Of a stretch of DNA of 64,000 nt, positions 24,386-32,850 are shown in pieces. This DNA is from VAXT01 sp963794605 (GTDB lineage: Bacteria; Actinomycetota; Thermoleophilia; Gaiellales; Gaiellaceae). The stretch spans positions 558,001-622,000 of the forward strand of contig CAWCEN010000004.1 in the NCBI GenBank assembly GCA_963794605.1. The letters run 5' to 3'. The notes under the pieces were generated by a model. The model was given only the letters and a program-made list of their open reading frames with translations. It was not told where the DNA came from and searched no databases. Numbering within the stretch: position 1 is the stretch's first letter; each line of letters opens with the position of its first letter. Position numbers and translations under genes: made by a program.

Positions 24386-24779
24386 GTGAGGTTCGCCGAC
24401 CAGCTGACCCTGGCGCGGGCCGCGGCCGTGCCGATCGTGATCGTCCTCTTCGTCTGAACTGCTCGTTTCGGGGCTGCGCCTCGCCTCGCTCGAGCGCGGA
24501 ACCGTTCTGCACGCGCGTGACCTCGGGCGGCTCAAGACCTGGACACAGGCAGTAGCGGCCGGCCTGGGCGGGCTTGCGGCAGCCGGCGCGTTCGACGACG
24601 CGATCGCCGAGTGGGCGCTCGTCGTCGCGCTCATCCTGACCTGGGTCTCCGGGCTCGACTACGCGCGGCTGGCGCCCCGGTTGCTGCGAGGCGGTCCAAC
24701 AGCCGGCGCCGCGCGGGGCGCAGAGTCGGCCGACTCGACGTTCTCGAGCAGCCCGGCAAGCCGCCAGACGCTTCCGTAG
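24386..24779 (+). pseudogene. pgsA: Phosphatidylglycerophosphate synthase remnant, internally deleted
   Basis: A CDP-alcohol phosphatidyltransferase missing its core. The N-terminus (VRFADQLTLARAAAVPIVIV) runs 23 codons to a TGA at 24455. The C-terminal half then continues in another frame from 24459: LLVSGLRLASLERGTVL, RDLGRLKTWTQ, TWVSGLDYARLAPRLL, as in PgsA. Together they give about 100 recognisable residues of the usual 190. The lost part contains the catalytic DGxxARxxxxxxxxGxxxDxxxD motif. The break is one clean junction plus a frame change, so the gene cannot make active enzyme as written. Either a functional copy lies elsewhere or the sequence is collapsed here. Its 3' end overlaps the convergent epsilon-like gene. 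Confidence 0.72.
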
Positions 24780-24871
24780 CCGCCGCTCGCGCGTTCCTCA
24801 CGCTGCATCAGGGCCGTCAGCAGGGCAGCACGCTCCTCCGGCGTCGGCTCGGGCGTAACCTCGATCTCCAT
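24659..24871 (-). CDS. Acyl-CoA carboxylase epsilon-like subunit
   Basis: A 70-residue protein starting MEIEVTPEPTPEERAALLTAL and ending in an Ala/Pro/Arg-rich tail. The PTPEE(R/L)AAL pattern followed by a short Trp-containing segment (GSVWRLAGLLE) resembles the small epsilon subunit of actinobacterial acyl-CoA carboxylases, which stabilises the alpha-beta complex. The ATG follows a TAGTCT box by 7 nt, which supports the start. The genes for alpha (accC) and beta (pccB) lie on the same strand within 4 kb. The match is short, so the call is tentative. Confidence 0.6.
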   Translation of the reverse strand: MEIEVTPEPTPEERAALLTALMQREERASGGYGSVWRLAGLLENVESADSAPRAAPAVGPPRSNRGASRA

Positions 24872-24878
24872 CCCGTAG

Positions 24879-24884
24879 AGACTA
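24879..24884 (-). promoter_or_regulatory. -10 box for the epsilon-like subunit
   Basis: TAGTCT on the minus strand, 7 nt before the ATG at 24869-24871, with no ribosome-binding sequence. Confidence 0.45.
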
Positions 24885-24917
24885 AAGCTCGCTGCGCGAT
24901 CCGACGATGTCCGGGGC

Positions 24918-25943
24918 GTGAGACGTCTACGCCTGCTCACCCTGCTCGCCTGCCTGATCGCCGGTCTCGCGACCGCCGCGACTGCTTCTCCGGCCAGGAC
25001 GAGCCGCTCTTGGGCCCAGCCCCAGATCAAGGTCCTCGTCGAACACGGTCTGATGGCGAGAAGCGTTGGCTCCTTCCGGCCGAACGACCCGCTCACGCAG
25101 GGAGAGCTCAGCGACCTCGTCGCCGCGCTCACGCAGGAGCCGCCTCGACGGGTCGCCGACCCGTCCGCTCCGGTCACGATGGCGCAACTCGACGCACGGC
25201 TCGTCCGCGTCCTCGACTTGAGCGACGACGCGGCCCTGTTCTACGACGCCGCAGCAGGCGCAGGGCTCCGTCCTCCGGCGCGCTTCGGAACCGAGGTCGT
25301 CGCCCGCCTACTCGGCTTGCGGACGAATCACCCCGCCGGCCAGGACACGCTCGAACGGCTCCCCAACGACCCTGCGCCGCGTGCAGAAGCCGCCTACTCG
25401 GTCGTCCGCCTCCTGAGCGTGTCGGAGTCCAAGAAGACGCAGCTCGAGCAGGAAGCCGCGACGTTCGAGCTCCCGGTGCTCACCACGTGGCAGCAGCGCG
25501 TGCTGACGACCGCGGTCAAGTTCATCGGTTACCCGTACGTCTGGGGTGGCGAGTTCGAGCGAACCCAGTCGCCGTACGGATCGCAGCCGCAGGGCGGGTT
25601 CGACTGCTCGGGCTTTGCCTGGCGCGTTTACAAGGTGCAGTTGTATCCAGCGGCCCCGCAGCTGGCCAACATCCTCCGCGGCCGAACCGCCGCCGCGATG
25701 GCCGGCGAGGTGGATAGCCGACTGAGGATCAAGCCTGCGCGGCTCGCCCCAGCCGACCTGATGTTCTTCGGGCCAGGCGGCCCTAACGCACAGCCGTCGC
25801 GAATCGACCACGTCGGCATCTATCTTGGAAACGGCTGGCTGATCCAGTCGTCCGGCTACGGCGTCGCCCTCGATCAGGTGAGCGGCTGGTACCAGCGTCG
25901 CCTTGCGTGGGGACGGCGGCCGCTCGCCGAGGCCGGCCTGTAG
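24918..25943 (+). CDS. Secreted NlpC/P60 cell-wall hydrolase
   Basis: A 341-residue exported protein. A signal peptide covers about 1-24 (MRRLRLLTLLACLIAGLATA). A 160-residue helical region resembling S-layer-homology modules follows (SFRPNDPLTQGELSDLV), and then an NlpC/P60 domain (about 190-335). The catalytic Cys is C230 in GGFDCSGFAW and the His is H298 in RIDHVGIYLGNG. The enzyme should cleave peptide stems of peptidoglycan outside the membrane. The GTG start is divergent from the epsilon-like gene with 46 bp between. Confidence 0.85.
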   Translation: MRRLRLLTLLACLIAGLATAATASPARTSRSWAQPQIKVLVEHGLMARSVGSFRPNDPLTQGELSDLVAALTQEPPRRVADPSAPVTMAQLDARLVRVLDLSDDAALFYDAAAGAGLRPPARFGTEVVARLLGLRTNHPAGQDTLERLPNDPAPRAEAAYSVVRLLSVSESKKTQLEQEAATFELPVLTTWQQRVLTTAVKFIGYPYVWGGEFERTQSPYGSQPQGGFDCSGFAWRVYKVQLYPAAPQLANILRGRTAAAMAGEVDSRLRIKPARLAPADLMFFGPGGPNAQPSRIDHVGIYLGNGWLIQSSGYGVALDQVSGWYQRRLAWGRRPLAEAGL

Positions 25944-26060
25944 CGGCGCTGAAGCCGTCCGTTCAGGACAGGAGTTTTCCCCCTAATGGGTGATTACCTG
26001 GGCGTTGCCTGCCGGGAAAATCGGCCTTGTCCGCACTTCTGACCTGGGAGGAAACGAACC

Positions 26061-26174
26061 GTGCTCGAATGGAAGCCCCGTTTCACTGCGATCCTGGTCG
26101 TCCTCACGCTCGTGCTGACCGCCGCACTCGCGAGCGGCTACGCCGAGTGGTTCCTCGACAACTGGGAGTGGTAG
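26061..26174 (+). CDS. 37-residue single-span membrane peptide
   Basis: A small frame starting at GTG 26061 after a good Shine-Dalgarno (GGGAGGAA, 8 nt spacing). The product has a polar start (VLEWKPRF), one membrane span (TAILVVLTLVLTAALASGYA) and a short tail rich in Trp and acidic residues (EWFLDNWEW). It ends 26 bp before the GGDEF/HD-GYP gene and is probably co-transcribed with it. No family is recognised; an interaction with the neighbouring membrane protein is only a guess. Confidence 0.55.
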   Translation: MLEWKPRFTAILVVLTLVLTAALASGYAEWFLDNWEW

Positions 26175-26200
26175 TCGGCTGAGGTAAGGAGAGGGGAGCC

Positions 26201-27994
26201 ATGAATCGGCGCCTCGCGCCAATCGTCGTGCCCGTGTGCCTGCTCGGCCTGGGCTCGGTGCTCCTCGCCTCATGGTCGTTCGCGACCACGCGTCACAGCG
26301 CGTCGATGCTGCTCGGGGTCGCCGCGCTGCTCGCGGCCTCGACCTTGGCCAGCCGCTATCCGGTTCCGATCGAGGGCCCGAACAGCGGCGGCGTCTCGCT
26401 GTCGTTCGTCTTCGCCGCGAGCGCGATCGTCCTCTTCGGCTGGGCAGCCGGCGTGATCGTCGCCTTCGCGGCGCCCGTCTTGATCCAGCTCACGGAGCAT
26501 CGCCCGCTGATCCGGATCGGCTACAACGGCTCGGTCTTCGCCGGCGCGGCCGCGGTCGGCGGTGTGCTGGTCAGCTTCATCCACGGTGACGGGACTGACG
26601 CGCTGATCGCGAAAGTCGGCGTGTCGGCCTCGACCCAGTATGGGATCAACTTGGTTCTCATCTCGCTCGTCGTGGCCGTCACCTCCCGGCGGCCGTTCTT
26701 CGAGCTGATCCGCTCCAGCCTCCGCTGGACGATCATCGTCTTCGCGCTGATGGCGTCGGCTGCGCTGATGCTGGTCGTCCTCTGGCAGCGCTCGCCGCTT
26801 CTGTCTGCGGCGCTCGTCGGCCCGCTGCTCGCGATCGCCCTCTACCAGCGCTCGACGTACCGCGCCCTGCGCGCGATGAAGCTCGCGCTGACCGACCCGT
26901 TGACCGGGCTCGGCAACCACAGGCATTTCCATGACCGTCTGGAGCGCGAGCTGGTCGAGGCCGAGCGCAACGAGTGCAGCTTCAGCCTCTGCCTGGTCGA
27001 CGTCGACGACTTCAAGCGCGTCAACGATCTCTTCGGTCACCCTGCCGGCGACCGCGTGCTGTCCCGGCTCGCGACGACGCTGCGCCAGAACGGCGAGGCG
27101 TTCCGGCTCGGCGGCGATGAGTTCGCGCTGCTGCTCCCCGAGTACGACGAGAGCGAAGCCGTGAAGACCGCCGGCGCGATCGTCGAGCGCATCTCGCAGC
27201 TCGGCTTGGAGCACGTCGGCTCGGTGACCGTCTCGGCCGGCGTCGCGACCTTCCCGCGGCAGGCGCCGGACCGCGGCGAGCTGATCCGCCTCGCGGACAG
27301 CGCGCTTTACTGGGCCAAGGAGAACGGCAAGAATCGGGTGCACGTCTATCGGCCCGACGTGGTTGAGCTCGCAGAGCTCAGGAAGCTCGCGACGGGCCCT
27401 GACCGCGCGGCACGGTTCAGGGCCGCCGCGAGCCTGGCGAAGGCGGTCGATCTCCGCGACACCTACACGGGGAGCCACTCCGCGCGCGTGGCCGACCTCG
27501 CTGCCCGTGTGTCGGCGCGCCTCGGCCTCGACCAGGAGCAGATCGAGCTCGCCCGGCTCGCCGGCAGCCTGCACGACCTCGGCAAGCTCGCAATCCCGGA
27601 GGAGATCCTGCGCAAGCCGGGCCCGCTGACCGGGCCGGAGCGGCTCGTCCTCGAGCGCCACCCGCAGATCGGGTTCCGGATGCTCGACAGCCTCGGGATC
27701 GAACCGGTGGCGGACTGGATCCTGCATCACCACGAGCGCTGGGACGGGCGCGGCTACCCCGATCGCCTGCCCGGGCCCGAGATTCCGCTCGGCGCGAGGA
27801 TCATCTTCGTCGTCGACGCGTACGACGCGATGACATCGGATCGCGTCTACCGCGGGCGGCTGACCCAGGGGGATGCGCTCGCCGAGCTGGAGCGGTGCGC
27901 AGGGACGCAGTTCGACCCGGCCGTCGTCGCTGCGCTCGCGGAGGAGCTCGAGCTCGAGGCCGAGGACGAGCTCGCGATCGCGGTCGCCTCGTAG
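26201..27994 (+). CDS. Membrane GGDEF + HD-GYP cyclic-di-GMP protein
   Basis: A 597-residue protein. The first 220 residues hold about six to eight membrane helices (a MASE-like sensor). A GGDEF domain follows (225-385) with an intact motif RLGGDEF (304-308) and no RxxD inhibitory site at the usual place. It ends with an HD-GYP domain (about 405-590) showing HDLGK (458-462) and HHHERWDGRGYP (509-520). Both domains look catalytic, so it may make and degrade cyclic di-GMP in response to a membrane or ligand signal. The start ATG lacks a strong ribosome site, but a GGAGAGGGGAG run lies just before it. Confidence 0.88.
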   Translation: MNRRLAPIVVPVCLLGLGSVLLASWSFATTRHSASMLLGVAALLAASTLASRYPVPIEGPNSGGVSLSFVFAASAIVLFGWAAGVIVAFAAPVLIQLTEHRPLIRIGYNGSVFAGAAAVGGVLVSFIHGDGTDALIAKVGVSASTQYGINLVLISLVVAVTSRRPFFELIRSSLRWTIIVFALMASAALMLVVLWQRSPLLSAALVGPLLAIALYQRSTYRALRAMKLALTDPLTGLGNHRHFHDRLERELVEAERNECSFSLCLVDVDDFKRVNDLFGHPAGDRVLSRLATTLRQNGEAFRLGGDEFALLLPEYDESEAVKTAGAIVERISQLGLEHVGSVTVSAGVATFPRQAPDRGELIRLADSALYWAKENGKNRVHVYRPDVVELAELRKLATGPDRAARFRAAASLAKAVDLRDTYTGSHSARVADLAARVSARLGLDQEQIELARLAGSLHDLGKLAIPEEILRKPGPLTGPERLVLERHPQIGFRMLDSLGIEPVADWILHHHERWDGRGYPDRLPGPEIPLGARIIFVVDAYDAMTSDRVYRGRLTQGDALAELERCAGTQFDPAVVAALAEELELEAEDELAIAVAS

Positions 27995-28135
27995 CCGCGG
28001 TCGACCGGCGCACATTCGTCACGCTCGCGTCACCCACGCGTGCGGATCTCCTCGCTACGATCGCATCGGGGAGGAGGTCGTGGGTACCGGCCCAGCCCGC
28101 AGGGGCATGGCTGAAGCGGACGAGGCGCCGAGGGG

Positions 28136-29701
28136 CTAGAGCGGGATGTTCCCGTGCTTTCGCCGCGGTCTCGGCTCGCGCTTCGTCAGCGCGGTCCCGA
28201 GCGCGTCGATCAGCACCGGCCGCGTCCGGCGCGGCTCGATCACCTCGTCGACATACCCCCGCTCGGCCGCCACGTACGGGTTCGCGAACTGCTCTCGGTA
28301 CTCCTGAACGAGCTCGGCACGCCGTGCCTCCGGGTCGTCCGCCTCTTCGAGCTCCTTGCGGAAGACGATGTTCACCGCCCCCTCCGGCCCCATCACGGCC
28401 ACCTCCGCGGTCGGCCACGCGAAGTTGAAATCGGCGCGGATGTTCTTCGAGCTCATGACGTCGTACGCGCCCCCGTACGCCTTGCGCGTGATGACCGCGA
28501 GCTTCGGAACCGTCGCCTCGCAGTATGCGTAGAGTAGCTTCGCCCCGTGGCGGATGATCCCGCCCCACTCCTGCGCGGTGCCCGGCAGGAAACCCGGCAC
28601 GTCGACGAAGGTGACGAGCGGGATGTTGAACGCGTCGCAGGTGCGCACGAACCGCGCGGCCTTCACCGACGAGTCGATGTCGAGCACGCCCGCCAGAGCG
28701 CGCGGCTGATTGCCGACGATCCCGACCGAGTGGCCGCCGAGCCGAGCGAGCCCGCACACGATGTTCTCCGCGTACCGCTCGTGCACCTCGAGGAACTCGC
28801 CGTCGTCGACGACGCGCCGCACGACGTCCTTCATGTCGTAGGGCTTGTTCGGATTGTCCGGAATCAACGTGTCCAACTCGGCGTCTTCGCGGTCGACCGG
28901 GTCGGACGGGTCGAAGTACGGCGGCGCATCGAGGTTGTTCTGCGGCAGGAACGAGAGCAGGTAGCGCGCGTCCTCGAGACAGGCCTCCTCGCTCGGCGAG
29001 ATGAACTGCGCGACACCCGACTTCGTCGCATGCGTCGCAGCGCCGCCGAGCTCCTCGAAGCTGACCTCCTCGCCCGTCACCGTCTTCACCACGTCGGGGC
29101 CGGTGATGAACATGTACGACGTCCCCTCGACCATCAGCACGAAGTCGGTCATCGCCGGCGAGTAGACGGCTCCGCCCGCAGTCGGGCCCATGACGAGCGA
29201 GATCTGCGGGATCACGCCCGAGGCCTGGACATTCCGCCAGAAGATCTCGGCGTAGCCTGCCAGCGAGACGACGCCCTCCTGGATCCGCGCGCCGCCCGAG
29301 TCGTTGATCCCGATCACGGGACAGCCGTACTTCGCGGCCATGTCCATGACCTTGCAGATCTTCTCGGCGAACGCCTCGGACAGAGATCCGCCGAAGATCG
29401 TGAAGTCCTGCGAGAAGACGAAGACCTTGCGGCCGAAGATCGTCCCGTGGCCGGTCACGACCGCGTCCCCGTACGGCCGGCGATCCATCATCCCGAAGAG
29501 TGGGTTCCGGTGCCGCACGTAGCGGTCGAGCTCGACGAACGAGCCCGGGTCGAGGAGCTTCTCCACCCGCTCCCGCGCAAGCAGCTTGCCCTGCTCCCGT
29601 TGACGCTCGACGGCCTGCTCGCTGCCCGCATGCAGGGCCTCGTCGCGCAGCTCCTGGAGCTGCTCGAGCTTCCCCTGGGTGGATTCGTCCGCCGTTGCCA
29701 C
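28136..29701 (-). CDS. pccB: Acyl-CoA carboxylase beta subunit (PccB-type carboxyltransferase)
   Basis: A 521-residue biotin-dependent carboxyltransferase. The two crotonase-like halves are present. The first has GRKVFVFSQDFTIFGGSLSE and NDSGGARIQEG, with oxyanion glycines in MGPTAGGAVYSPA. The second has VDVPGFLPGTAQE, ITRKAYGGAYDVM and MGPEGAVNIVFRKE. The D/G-rich pattern fits propionyl/acyl-CoA carboxylases of actinobacteria. GTG 29699 is chosen because a TAGGCT box lies 8 nt upstream and the N-terminus (TQGKLEQLQELRDEAL) then matches the family. Substrate range is not decidable from sequence alone. Confidence 0.9.
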   Translation of the reverse strand: MATADESTQGKLEQLQELRDEALHAGSEQAVERQREQGKLLARERVEKLLDPGSFVELDRYVRHRNPLFGMMDRRPYGDAVVTGHGTIFGRKVFVFSQDFTIFGGSLSEAFAEKICKVMDMAAKYGCPVIGINDSGGARIQEGVVSLAGYAEIFWRNVQASGVIPQISLVMGPTAGGAVYSPAMTDFVLMVEGTSYMFITGPDVVKTVTGEEVSFEELGGAATHATKSGVAQFISPSEEACLEDARYLLSFLPQNNLDAPPYFDPSDPVDREDAELDTLIPDNPNKPYDMKDVVRRVVDDGEFLEVHERYAENIVCGLARLGGHSVGIVGNQPRALAGVLDIDSSVKAARFVRTCDAFNIPLVTFVDVPGFLPGTAQEWGGIIRHGAKLLYAYCEATVPKLAVITRKAYGGAYDVMSSKNIRADFNFAWPTAEVAVMGPEGAVNIVFRKELEEADDPEARRAELVQEYREQFANPYVAAERGYVDEVIEPRRTRPVLIDALGTALTKREPRPRRKHGNIPL

Positions 29702-29709
29702 GGCGACGC

Positions 29710-29715
29710 AGCCTA
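29710..29715 (-). promoter_or_regulatory. -10 box for pccB
   Basis: TAGGCT on the minus strand, 8 nt before the GTG. One base pair separates it from the opposing TACAGT box. Confidence 0.5.
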
Positions 29716-29716
29716 G

Positions 29717-29722
29717 TACAGT
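29717..29722 (+). promoter_or_regulatory. -10 box for the Cys/Met-metabolism enzyme
   Basis: TACAGT, 6 nt before the GTG at 29729. With the pccB box it forms a back-to-back divergent promoter in a 27-bp intergenic gap. Confidence 0.5.
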
Positions 29723-30623
29723 CGAGGCGTGGGACTTCCGCCGGTCGACCGCTCGACGCTCTGGCCGTACGAGGACGGTGAGCCGGGCGAGTTCTACTAC
29801 CAGCGCTACGCGCACCCGACCGGAGTCGCCGCGGAGCAGGCGCTCGGCGAGCTCGACGGCGGCGAGGCGCTCCTCTTTTCGTCCGGCACCGGAGCGGCGA
29901 CCTCCGTCGTGCTCGGACTGCTCGGACCGGGAGACACGATCGCGGTCGCCGAGGGCTGCTACTACGGAACGCCGACCATGTTCCGCATCCTCGAGCGCTG
30001 GGGGCTGAAGCACGTCGAGTTCGACCAGACGGGGCCGCCCCCCGACGGCGTGCAGCTCGTCTGGCTCGAAGCGCCCTCGAATCCGTTCCTGACGATGCCC
30101 GACTTCGAGGCCGCCGCAGCCCACCCCGCTCCGGTGCTCGTCGACTCGACCGCGGCGACGCCGGTCCACCTGCGCCCCCTCGAGCACGGCGCAGACCTCG
30201 TCCTGCACAGCGCGACGAAGTACCTCGGCGGACACTCCGACGTGCTGCTCGGGGCAGTGATCTGCCGCGATTCGGCGACCGCGGAGCGTCTCCGCGAGTT
30301 CCGCACGCGCTCGGGAATCGTCGCCGCACCCGACCCCGCCTATCTCCTGCTCCGCGGCCTCAAGACGCTCGAGGTGCGTGTTCGCCGTCAGACCGAGACC
30401 GCGACCGAAATCGTCCGCCGTCTCGAAGAGCACCCGAGTATCGAGCGCGTCCGCTACCCGGGCTTCGGCGGAATGCTCTCGTTCGACGTCGACGGCGACG
30501 CGCGCCAGGTCGAGACCTCGACCAGGCTGATCAAGAACGCGACCAGCCTCGGCGGAGTCGAGTCGACGATGGAGTCGCGCTACCGCTGGGAGGGCGATCG
30601 CGTGCCCGAGAACCTGCTCCGGC

Positions 30624-32165
<1,542 letters not shown>

Positions 32166-32272
32166 CTGAACCTCCTGGCCGATCGGCAGAGCACGCAGCT
32201 CTGCGCGGGAAACGTCGTATCGGTCAGCGATTCGTCATAAGACGGCGCCCGGAAGCGCCGCCGGCATGGTAG

Positions 32273-32784
32273 CTACTCGGCCTGCGCGGCGGGCTGCGGC
32301 GGCGGTTTCGTCCGGAAGCCTCTGAGGGACACGAACGAGACCACGCCCGCCGCGACCAGCGCCCCGATCCCCCACCCGACGCCGGACAGCGTGTCGTCCC
32401 AGCCGATCGCGCGATCGAGCGAGAACCGACCGGGGCCCGTCGCGGCAAGCGAGATCGCGACCACCAGGTACGTGAGCTCGAGCTCCGAGCCGAGCATGAA
32501 CCCGGGCTTCATGGTCGCCGCGAAGATCGCGTTGATCATCACGACGGCGAGCGCCGCGCATGCGACCGGCGTGAACAGCCCGAGCGCGAGCAGCGCCCCG
32601 CCGCCGGCCTCGGCGAGCCCGGCGAGAATCACCAACTGACGCCGGACTTGTAGCCCAGCGAAGAAAAGTAACCACCGGTTCCCTCCGGGCCGTAGCCGCC
32701 CCACCACCCGAAGAGTTTCTGCGTGCCGTGCCCGAAGAACGACGCACCGACGAACACGCGAAGGAGAAGCAAGCCGTAGGACAT
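32273..32784 (-). pseudogene. DoxX-family membrane protein, frameshifted
   Basis: The ATG at 32782-32784 has a strong Shine-Dalgarno (AAGGAGG). It starts a typical DoxX N-terminus (MSYGLLLLRVFVGASFFGHG, QKLFGWWGGYGPEG) that hits a TGA at 32629-32631. The remaining three membrane helices (ILAGLAEAGGGALLALGLFT and following) continue in a frame offset by one base to a stop at 32273. A single missing base near 32637 would restore a protein of about 170 residues. DoxX proteins are small four-helix membrane proteins linked to redox stress. As written the gene is broken; a sequencing error is possible. Confidence 0.72.
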
Positions 32785-32837
32785 CTCGAAGCCTCCTTGA
32801 GCGAACAGTCACCTTAGCCGTCGACCAGGTCCCCTCA

Positions 32838-32843
32838 TAGGCT
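32838..32843 (+). promoter_or_regulatory. -10 box for the Zn-ribbon cyclase-ATPase
   Basis: TAGGCT, 7 nt before the ATG at 32851, with no Shine-Dalgarno. Confidence 0.55.
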
Positions 32844-32850
32844 TTCCCAC

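Noticed and set aside
25944..26060. Cyclic-di-GMP riboswitch upstream of the GGDEF/HD-GYP gene
   Set aside because: The gap is tempting, but none of the conserved GEMM sequence blocks are present.
28080..28139. Twenty-codon frame after GGAGGAGG in the gap between the GGDEF gene and pccB
   Set aside because: Too short to support, with no recognisable product; the ribosome-like site is only 2 nt from the GTG.
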